DNA from: an uncultured Clostridia bacterium
GTDB lineage: Bacteria; Bacillota_A; Clostridia; Oscillospirales; Oscillospiraceae
Length of the DNA: 11,261 bases
Direction: 5' to 3'
Assembly (NCBI GenBank): GCA_947307505.1
Contig: CAMZJG010000012.1
Span: 1-11,261 of the forward strand
The position numbers were made by a program, and so were the translations under genes. The notes under the pieces were generated by a model. It had not been told where the DNA came from, ran no database searches, and was given only the letters and a program-made list of their open reading frames with translations. Within the stretch, counting starts at the first letter, position 1, and each line of letters begins with the position of its first letter. Of this stretch, positions 1-5,203 are shown one piece after another.

Positions 1-627
1 GGGCAGGGCGCTTCCCATGGGCAGAAGGAAGGCGGGGTACTCCGCCCCATCCTCGGGCAAAGGATGACTGGCGGCATCGTGCCGACCATCCTCCTGGGTC
101 ACCCAGCAGGGCGGGAAAGCCTGATACAGCCCGGTCTCCCGGACCTGCACCACATTGGGGGCGGCGTGGATCTTGCCCCAGAGGAGGGGCTTGTCCCGAT
201 TCGAAACCAGGGTGAGCATGGGCCGATCGAAAAGCGTGACGCAGCCCCGGACCGCCGCGCCGGCATCATGGCCGGAGAAGGTGATCCGTCCCTCCCCCGT
301 CAGGGTCAGGTCCCCCAGGACCGTGGCGCCCCGGCGGTAGCCCTTCAGCAGGTTCTCGCCCTCCAGCCGCAGGAGGAGGTCCCCCTCGGCATACAGCGCG
401 GCGCCGCGGAAATCTCCCTCCACCACCGCGCCGCGCAGGGTGAGGGTCCCGCTCTCCGGATCATACTCCGCCGTACCTTCCCCATAAGGGTATACGCCCC
501 CCTGGGTGATCTCCTCGCCGCCCAGCCACAGCCGGGGACGGGGGGACCAGGGCCCGGAGGCCCGGAGGAGCAGTACGCACAGAAGGCCCAGGATCAGCAG
601 GGCAAAGGCATTTCTCAGTTTATTCAT
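1..627 (-). CDS. Secreted or membrane-anchored beta-repeat surface protein (partial, 3' end outside window)
   Basis: An open frame of 209 codons runs from ATG at 627-625 off the left edge, so the C-terminus is missing. Residues 1-22 are a typical export signal or anchor: MNKLRN, then a long Leu-rich hydrophobic run. Residues 35-150 alternate short beta-like stretches in a recurring pattern (EYDPESGTLTLRGA, then LYAEGDLLLRLEG, then GDLTLTGEGRITFSG). This resembles the extracellular beta-helix/carbohydrate-binding-like repeats common in clostridial surface proteins (DUF4353-like); that link is from pattern memory, not a search. The export signal and beta repeats are visible; surface location is inferred; no enzymatic motif is seen. 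The gene is divergent from the 787-3406 cassette. The start is preceded by only a weak Shine-Dalgarno (CAGGG) and by a promoter placed so that transcription should begin at the ATG itself. The frame is uninterrupted throughout, whereas the opposite-strand frame at 64-705 has no recognisable protein content. Confidence 0.75.
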   Translation of the reverse strand, partial: MNKLRNAFALLILGLLCVLLLRASGPWSPRPRLWLGGEEITQGGVYPYGEGTAEYDPESGTLTLRGAVVEGDFRGAALYAEGDLLLRLEGENLLKGYRRGATVLGDLTLTGEGRITFSGHDAGAAVRGCVTLFDRPMLTLVSNRDKPLLWGKIHAAPNVVQVRETGLYQAFPPCWVTQEDGRHDAASHPLPEDGAEYPAFLLPMGSALP

Positions 628-633
628 GCCCTG

Positions 634-662
634 ATTATACAGATACCGGCGCGCTTCTGCAA
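634..662 (-). promoter_or_regulatory. SigA-type promoter, probably giving a leaderless transcript
   Basis: On the minus strand, TTGCAG (657-662) and a perfect TATAAT (634-639) are separated by 17 bases. The expected start site, about 7 bases after the -10 box, falls on the A of the ATG at 627. The motif match is read directly from the sequence; use as a leaderless promoter is inferred. Confidence 0.65.
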
Positions 663-699
663 GGGGCGGGAAAAAATTCACCCGGCTTCCAAAGATGCG

Positions 700-728
700 T
701 GGTAATTTTCCGGCGGATATGTTATGAT
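700..728 (+). promoter_or_regulatory. Candidate extended -10 promoter of the zinc-ribbon/TPM/HExxH cassette
   Basis: TATGAT at 723-728 is preceded by TG one base upstream (720-721), giving an extended -10. The hexamer 17 bases upstream (700-705, TGGTAA) is a poor -35, as expected for extended -10 promoters. It is the best candidate in the 159-base divergent gap 628-786. An alternative -10, TATAGG at 734-739, lacks any -35. Confidence 0.45.
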
Positions 729-758
729 TAAAGTATAGGGAATAACCCATATCGGAAT

Positions 759-776
759 CGGCCGGTCTCCCGGCCG
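759..776 (+). promoter_or_regulatory. 5'-UTR GC hairpin adjoining the ribosome binding site
   Basis: CGGCCGG (759-765) and CCGGCCG (770-776) form a perfect 7-bp stem closed by the four-base loop TCTC. The stem ends directly before the Shine-Dalgarno AAGGAGG (778-784). It has no U-run, so it is not a terminator. It could stabilise the 5' end of the mRNA or modulate access to the ribosome binding site. Confidence 0.45.
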
Positions 777-786
777 GAAGGAGGTA

Positions 787-1902
787 ATGGATTTGCCTTC
801 CCAGGTCACCAATTATCAGTGCCCCGCCTGTACGGGTCCGCTGAAGTACGATCCCCAGTCCGGGAAACTCGTCTGCGAATACTGCGAGTCCGTTTACGAT
901 CCCAAGGAGATCGAAACCCTGTATGCCCAGAAGGAAGCCGAAGCGGAGGCCGCCAAGAAAAAGGCGGACGCCCAGTATGCCCAGGCTGTCGCCCAGATGC
1001 CTGAGGGTTCCCCCTGGAGCGAAGCGGAGGCCAACGGGCTGAAGGTCTACAACTGCCCCTCCTGCGGCGCGGAGATCATCTGCGAGGCGACCACCGCCGC
1101 CACCAGCTGCATCTACTGCGGCAACCCCACCGTGGTGCCGGGTCAGCTGGGGGGCATGCTGAAGCCGGATTTCGTCATTCCTTTCCAGAAAACCAGGGAG
1201 GAAGCCCTGGCCGCCCTGAAACAGTTCTACCAGGGCAAAAAACTCCTTCCGAAGGCCTTCAGTCAGGCCTCCCATATGGAGGAGATCAAAGGTCTGTACG
1301 TCCCCTTCTGGCTGTTTGACGGCAAGGCCGAAGGACGGGCGATCTACAACGCCTCCAATTCCCGCTCCTGGACCGAAGGCAGCTACCGGGTCACGGAGAC
1401 GGAGTATTTCCAGCTCGACCGGGCCGGCACCCTGAATTTCCAGCATGTTCCCGTGGACGCCTCCAAAAACATGAAGGACGACTATATGGAGTCCATCGAG
1501 CCCTATGATTACGGGGAGCTGAAGCCCTTCTCCACCGCTTACCTGCCGGGCTTCCTGGCGGATAAATACGACGTGGACGCAAAGGAAAGCGCCCCCCGGG
1601 CTTCCGACCGGGCAAAGCAGAGCTTCATGGACGCCCTGGCCGGCACCGTGAACGGATACGCCTCCGTGGGCATGCGGGAAGGCCGGGCGGACTTCTATCC
1701 CAGCAAGGCTTCCTATGCCCTGCTGCCCGTGTGGATGCTCCACACCAAATGGCAGGATAAGGATTATTACTTTGCCATGAACGGCCAGACCGGGAAGCTG
1801 GTGGGGGACCTGCCCACCTCCAAGGGCCGCTTCTGGGCCTGGTTCGGCGGGATCTGGGCGGCGGTGTTTGCGGTGATCGAGATCATCAGCAGGCTGCTCT
1901 GA
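787..1902 (+). CDS. Double zinc-ribbon protein with C-terminal membrane anchor
   Basis: 371 residues from ATG at 787. Two four-cysteine zinc ribbons are visible: C12/C15 with C30/C33, and C90/C93 with C108/C111. Between them lies a charged Ala/Glu/Lys-rich helix (about residues 42-70), probably coiled coil. A globular region follows (about 125-340), then a hydrophobic C-terminal helix (about 349-371), so the ribbons are most likely cytoplasmic and the protein tail-anchored. It belongs to a family usually annotated only as TFIIB-type zinc-ribbon-containing protein, with no established function; binding of nucleic acid or protein by the ribbons is unproven. It is the first gene of a cassette with the TPM gene 26 bases downstream. 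The start is ambiguous. The Shine-Dalgarno AAGGAGG ends only 2 bases before ATG 787, while TTG at 793 has the more usual 8-base spacing; the protein would lose only two residues. Confidence 0.85.
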   Translation: MDLPSQVTNYQCPACTGPLKYDPQSGKLVCEYCESVYDPKEIETLYAQKEAEAEAAKKKADAQYAQAVAQMPEGSPWSEAEANGLKVYNCPSCGAEIICEATTAATSCIYCGNPTVVPGQLGGMLKPDFVIPFQKTREEALAALKQFYQGKKLLPKAFSQASHMEEIKGLYVPFWLFDGKAEGRAIYNASNSRSWTEGSYRVTETEYFQLDRAGTLNFQHVPVDASKNMKDDYMESIEPYDYGELKPFSTAYLPGFLADKYDVDAKESAPRASDRAKQSFMDALAGTVNGYASVGMREGRADFYPSKASYALLPVWMLHTKWQDKDYYFAMNGQTGKLVGDLPTSKGRFWAWFGGIWAAVFAVIEIISRLL

Positions 1903-1928
1903 GCAGGCGGAAAGGCAGGGATAACGAG

Positions 1929-2978
1929 ATGAAACGAATTCTTCTGTTCCTGGCGGCGGCGGTGCTGCTGCTCGCCTTCCTACCCGGCTTCACCGCTCTG
2001 GCAGCGGATGAGGAAACGCTGCCCTATGTGACGGACGCGGCCAATCTTCTGTCGGAATCCGAAGCGGAGACGCTGAATCAGAAGGCCGCGGAACTGACGG
2101 AAAAGTACGGCATCGCCGTACGCATCCTCACCGTGAATTCCATCGGAGAGTATAAAATCGAAGATTTCGCCGAGGCGGCTTTCGATCAGTACCATCTGGG
2201 CTACGGGGACCGGAACAGCTGCATCATGCTCCTGCTGAGCATGGAATACCGGGACTATGATATCTTCGCCCACGGCTACGGCAACGACGCCTTTACGGAC
2301 TACGGCAAGGAGCTGATCGCGGACGACATCGTTCCCGAGCTGAAGGTCAACGACTGGTACGGCGCCTTCGGCGTCTTCCTGCAGGACTGCGATGAATATC
2401 TGGCCAAAGCAGCCCAGGGCGAGCCGGTGGATATCCCCTTCGTGCTGAACAGCTTCGACTATTCCTTCACCGATCCGGGAGATACCTTCCAGCTGTACGC
2501 CGCCACCCTCTCCGGCCAGCCCGTCAGCGTCAGCTGGCGCTCCTCGGATACCGGCGTGGCCACCGTGGACGAGAACGGCCTGGTCACCGCTGTGAACCGC
2601 GGCAGCGCCAGGATCATCGCCTATGGGGACGGCTTCACCAACGAATGCTACGTCTGGGTGGAGAACAGCGCCAACGCCGCTGCCACCCGCACCCTGCTCC
2701 ACGCGGTCATCGCCCTCATTCCGGCGCTGATCGCCACGCTCACCATGAAGGGCAAGATGAAGACCGTGCATAAGCAGCGGACGGCCGCCCAGTATACCGG
2801 CTGGGATCAGCTGAATCTGCAGATCAACGAAGACCGGTTCCTCCACCGCAGCGTGCACCGGACGAGGATCGAAAGCAACAGCGGCCCCCGCGGCGGCGGA
2901 GGCGGAGGAGGCGGCGGCAGCCATGGCGGGACCTCCGTCAGTTCCCATGGCAGCTCCCACCACAGCGGAAAGTTTTGA
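1929..2978 (+). CDS. TPM-domain membrane protein with inserted BIG2 Ig-like module
   Basis: 349 residues. The order is signal peptide (1-25, cleavage near ALA/A), TPM domain (about 33-165, starting LPYVTDAANLLS), BIG2-like Ig module (about 172-247, with WRSSDTGVATVDENG), transmembrane helix (about 256-273), and a basic cytoplasmic segment (MKGKMKTVHKQR). The C-terminal tail holds nine consecutive glycines, is rich in Ser and His, and ends SGKF. TPM domains (TLP18.3/Psb32/MOLO-1) occur in thylakoid phosphatase-like and membrane-complex assembly proteins; in bacteria their activity is mostly unknown. Phosphatase activity should not be assumed. The TPM-helix-basic tail-GKF plan fits the clostridial family as I know it; the BIG2 insertion between TPM and the helix is the odd part. 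The start follows a modest AGGG 8 bases upstream. It sits 26 bases after the zinc-ribbon gene and overlaps the next gene by 4 bases, so co-expression is very likely. Confidence 0.85.
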   Translation: MKRILLFLAAAVLLLAFLPGFTALAADEETLPYVTDAANLLSESEAETLNQKAAELTEKYGIAVRILTVNSIGEYKIEDFAEAAFDQYHLGYGDRNSCIMLLLSMEYRDYDIFAHGYGNDAFTDYGKELIADDIVPELKVNDWYGAFGVFLQDCDEYLAKAAQGEPVDIPFVLNSFDYSFTDPGDTFQLYAATLSGQPVSVSWRSSDTGVATVDENGLVTAVNRGSARIIAYGDGFTNECYVWVENSANAAATRTLLHAVIALIPALIATLTMKGKMKTVHKQRTAAQYTGWDQLNLQINEDRFLHRSVHRTRIESNSGPRGGGGGGGGGSHGGTSVSSHGSSHHSGKF

Positions 2979-3406
2979 AACCCTTTCTCTGGTATCTGCT
3001 CCAGTTCACCTGGGGTCTTCCCCAGAATCTGGGAGGTCTGTTCTGGTTCCTGTTCTATCTGCGTAAGCCTCACCGGATCTGGAACGGAGCCGTGGTCACC
3101 CGTATCCGGCGGAAGCGTTTCTCCGGCGGCTTTACCCTGGGCATCTTCATCTTCCTGACGGAGCCCCTGAGCGAAGAAGCGGAGCATGATCTGCTCATCC
3201 ATGAATACGGGCATACGATCCAATCTCTGTACCTGGGCCCCTTCTGGAGTCTGAGCATCGGTCTCCCCTCCATGCTCTGGTGCAACCTCCCTCCCTTCCA
3301 GCGGCTCCGGCAGAGGCGGCGCATCTCCTACAGCGCCTTGTACTGCGAGGGCTGGGCAGACAGGCTGGGACAAAAGAGCACGGGAGAGCGGTTCATTCGG
3401 AAGTAA
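2975..3406 (+). CDS. Small membrane-associated HExxH protein (putative zinc metallopeptidase)
   Basis: 143 residues starting on TTG (2975-2977), which overlaps the TGA of the TPM gene (2976-2978), with GGAAAG just upstream. No better in-frame start exists before the conserved part. Residues 1-29 and about 51-62 are hydrophobic, suggesting one or two membrane segments. The signature is LLIHEYGHTIQS with H76-E77-x-x-H80, the zincin zinc-binding motif. It is followed by LGPFWSLSIGLPS and, near the end, YCEGWADRLG, where E125 or D129 could supply a third ligand. I recognise the HEYGH...IGLPS...WAD pattern as a recurrent uncharacterised family but cannot name a substrate. At about 140 residues it is smaller than most membrane metalloproteases. 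Translational coupling to the TPM gene suggests joint function, perhaps processing or assembly of envelope proteins (inference). Confidence 0.75.
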   Translation: MKPFLWYLLQFTWGLPQNLGGLFWFLFYLRKPHRIWNGAVVTRIRRKRFSGGFTLGIFIFLTEPLSEEAEHDLLIHEYGHTIQSLYLGPFWSLSIGLPSMLWCNLPPFQRLRQRRRISYSALYCEGWADRLGQKSTGERFIRK

Positions 3407-3438
3407 GTGGTCAGTGGTCCGTGATTCGCGGAAAGATA

Positions 3439-3469
3439 CCGGCGCGCTGTTGTCAGCGCGCCGGTTTTT
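3439..3469 (+). terminator. Strong intrinsic terminator between convergent operons
   Basis: CCGGCGCGCTG (3439-3449) pairs perfectly with 3454-3464 around the loop TTGT, an 11-bp GC-rich stem, followed by TTTTT (3465-3469). It ends the plus-strand cassette 33 bases after its last stop. On the minus strand it abuts the spoVFB stop (3469-3471), but its tail there (TATCTTTC) is weaker, so bidirectional function is likely but less certain. Confidence 0.9.
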
Positions 3470-4041
3470 CAGTCGGGCGGGAGCAGCAGGGGTTGGAGCT
3501 GCCGCCCCGCCAGGGCCTCCCGTATGGTCTCAGGAAGAAGAGTGAAGTCCGAAACGAGACTGGTGGGCTTCCCCCCGGGGTCGTCCTGGCGGAAGGGAAC
3601 GAAATAATAATTCTTCCGATTCAGCAGCAGGCCCAGGTTCGCCGCGCCCGCTGCCAGGCCGTCGTTGGTGCTCACCCCCAGGACAATGGGCCTTGCGTTG
3701 CGCAGATGCGCCTTGCAGGCAAAGGTCACGGCGGTATCCGCCACCCCGGCGGCCAGCTTCGCCATGGTGTTCCCCGTACAGGGGACCACAGCCAGGATAT
3801 CCAGTAGCCCCTTGGGCCCGATGGGCTCCGCCTCCTCCAGCCGGAGGATGGGTTCCCGGCCGCAGATCTCCCGCACTTCCGCCAGGAAGCGGGAAGCCAG
3901 GCCGAAGCGGGTATCCGTCTCCGCCGCCGCGGGAGAAAGGATGGGGGTGATCTCGCAGGTCTCCGCCAGCTCCCGCATCACCGGGAGCACCGCATCGAAG
4001 GTACAGAAGGAACCGCACAGGGCAAACCCCAGACGGATCAT
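3469..4041 (-). CDS. spoVFB: Dipicolinate synthase subunit B (flavoprotein-like)
   Basis: 190 residues from ATG at 4041-4039. With SpoVFA it makes dipicolinic acid from the lysine-pathway intermediate dihydrodipicolinate in the mother cell; the product loads the spore core with Ca-DPA and gives heat resistance. The N-terminus IRLGFALCGSFCTF is the SpoVFB hallmark (a UbiX/flavoprotein-type fold). VVPCTGNTMAKLA (85-97), ACKAHLRN (108-115) and VLGVSTNDGL (120-129) through RKNYYFVPFRQDDP (142-155) are conserved family blocks. Length matches the roughly 200-residue family norm. The ATG overlaps the spoVFA stop (ATGA), with a good upstream GGAGGAG, so the two are translationally coupled. A longer open frame extends upstream to 4191 but lies inside spoVFA and is not family-like. 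Confidence 0.93.
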   Translation of the reverse strand: MIRLGFALCGSFCTFDAVLPVMRELAETCEITPILSPAAAETDTRFGLASRFLAEVREICGREPILRLEEAEPIGPKGLLDILAVVPCTGNTMAKLAAGVADTAVTFACKAHLRNARPIVLGVSTNDGLAAGAANLGLLLNRKNYYFVPFRQDDPGGKPTSLVSDFTLLPETIREALAGRQLQPLLLPPD

Positions 4042-4742
4042 AGCTGATTCTCCTCCTTCAGGATCCGGTCTATGGAGGCCTTCAGCACCCTTGCCGCCGT
4101 CACAGGGGCGGTCCTTCCCGGCAGGCCGGGACAGGGCAGTACGCCTCCGGGGTCCCGAAAGCCCCCGGGCTTTGAGGCCAGCTCCAGACACACCGCTCCC
4201 TTCGGCGCCCGATCCAGGATCGGTTCCGGTACGGTATTGAACAGGAAATCGAATCCCGCCCCCTCCCCTGGTTCATCCAGGATCCGGCAGCCCTCGCTCC
4301 GGGCCAGGGCCCGGCTCTCCTCCCGGCGGGCGTATACCGTCACTCGGCAGCCCAGACCCCGGAGTCGGGAAACCAGCGCCCGGCCGATGCGGCCGCAGCC
4401 CAGGATCAGAACATCGGAATCCCAGAGGGTCCGGTCTGACGCCCGGATGGCCTCCCCAATGGCGCCTTCCGCCGTGATGGCGGCGTTCAGCACCTGCACC
4501 GCCTCGGAATCATAGTAATCCCGGAGATACAGATCGGGCCACCGGCCTGCCGCGCCCCCCCCCAGCACCCGGCTTCCGGGCCGCAGGGTTCCCAGCAGAG
4601 GATGGGCTGCCGTGGGCAAGGGAAAGATAATCCAGTCCGCTTCCAGCCCCGGGCTGTACACGGGTGTCTTATGCCCATCCGCCCGAAGCAGATCGGCCAG
4701 GGCCTCCTGCCGGGCGTCGCCGGGGATCATGGCAAGGATCAT
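4038..4742 (-). CDS. spoVFA: Dipicolinate synthase subunit A (NAD(P)-binding)
   Basis: 234 residues from ATG at 4742-4740, chosen because GGAGG lies 8 bases upstream; a GTG three codons earlier is inside that Shine-Dalgarno region. The Rossmann nucleotide-binding loop GCGRIG is at 115-120, preceded by the family block LNAAITAEGAIGEAI (85-99). FNTVPEPIL (168-176), LELASKPGG (186-194) and PGRTAPVTAA (208-217) are also typical of SpoVFA. It is shorter than the Bacillus subtilis protein (about 297 residues). The missing length is in the N-terminal domain, which here has only about 85 residues before the TAEGAI block; this may be a lineage-specific compact form. It is co-transcribed with spoVFB. 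Mother-cell late-sporulation control (SigK in Bacillus) is expected from the family, but I could not find a convincing promoter in the short gap upstream. Confidence 0.93.
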   Translation of the reverse strand: MILAMIPGDARQEALADLLRADGHKTPVYSPGLEADWIIFPLPTAAHPLLGTLRPGSRVLGGGAAGRWPDLYLRDYYDSEAVQVLNAAITAEGAIGEAIRASDRTLWDSDVLILGCGRIGRALVSRLRGLGCRVTVYARREESRALARSEGCRILDEPGEGAGFDFLFNTVPEPILDRAPKGAVCLELASKPGGFRDPGGVLPCPGLPGRTAPVTAARVLKASIDRILKEENQL

Positions 4743-4800
4743 GCCGCTCACCTCCAGGCCAGTATACGCAGGGAGCGGCAGGTCTGTGCAGACAGAAAGG

Positions 4801-4826
4801 CCGCCCGGCGCAGATGCGCCGGGCGG
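4801..4826 (-). terminator. Terminator hairpin downstream of ybaB
   Basis: A perfect 12-bp inverted repeat, CCGCCCGGCGCA against TGCGCCGGGCGG, with a two-base centre. On the minus strand it is followed by CCTTTCTG, a weak U-tract. It lies 18 bases after the ybaB stop and separates the dnaX-ybaB unit from spoVFA. Confidence 0.75.
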
Positions 4827-4843
4827 TGTGAAAGAGATCGTGC

Positions 4844-5203
4844 TCAGAAGCCCAGATTCAGTCCTCCGGTAAGCTTGTTCATATTGTCTGCCTTGGCGGA
4901 ATCCGCCTTCCGCAGCGCCTCGTTCACCGCAGCCACGATCATATCCTGCAGCATTTCCACGTCCTCGGGATCCACCGCTTCGGGGTCGATGGTGAGGCTG
5001 AGGAGCTCGTTCTTCCCGCTGACCACCGCTTTGACCACGCCGCCTCCGGCGGTGGCCTCATAGGTCTGCTTTTCCAGCTCCTCCTGCATTTTCAGCATTT
5101 CCTGCTGCATCTTCTGGGCCTGGCGGACCATATTCATGTTCATCCCGCCGGAAAACCCGCCGCCGCCCCCGTAGGAGCCGCCGCGAAACGCACCCTTTGC
5201 CAT
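4844..5203 (-). CDS. ybaB: YbaB/EbfC family nucleoid-associated DNA-binding protein
   Basis: 119 residues. The core MVRQAQKMQQEMLKMQEELE (about 25-44), then GGGVVKAVVSGKNELLSLTIDPE, then DMIVAAVNEALRKAD and a GGLNLGF end match YbaB/EbfC throughout. This is a small dimeric protein that binds DNA and associates with the nucleoid. Residues 1-24 form a Gly/Met-rich extension (GGSYGGGGGFSGG), somewhat longer than the Escherichia coli protein but common in Clostridia. The ATG (5203-5201) directly follows the dnaX TAA (5206-5204) with no intervening base, and its Shine-Dalgarno GGAGGAG lies in the last codons of dnaX. This indicates coupled translation. The dnaX-ybaB pairing is conserved across bacteria; recR, which normally follows, is replaced here by a terminator and spoVFA. 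Confidence 0.95.
   Translation of the reverse strand: MAKGAFRGGSYGGGGGFSGGMNMNMVRQAQKMQQEMLKMQEELEKQTYEATAGGGVVKAVVSGKNELLSLTIDPEAVDPEDVEMLQDMIVAAVNEALRKADSAKADNMNKLTGGLNLGF

Noticed and set aside
64..705. Plus-strand open frame at the left edge
   Set aside because: The minus strand carries a continuous frame with an export signal and regular beta repeats. The plus frame is Pro/Gly/Gln-rich and runs through the promoter region.
1980..2963. Long minus-strand open frame (327 codons) opposite the TPM gene
   Set aside because: It is a mirror of a GC-rich coding sequence. The plus strand encodes a signal peptide, TPM, BIG2 and a membrane helix with good starts, and the minus frame has no recognisable domain or ribosome binding site.
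3406..3421. Imperfect short direct repeat (GTGGTCAGTGGTC) after the HExxH gene
   Set aside because: Too short and isolated to call a repeat element; no array or flanking duplication is visible.
4761..4766. TATACT as a -10 box for spoVFA, or as part of a SigK-type site
   Set aside because: The predicted start would fall inside the Shine-Dalgarno, no -35 fits at 17 bases, and the match to the SigK -10 consensus is only partial.
4782..4793. Short dyad GTCTG-TG-CAGAC between the ybaB terminator and spoVFA
   Set aside because: The arms are only five bases, which is expected by chance, and no promoter is associated with it.
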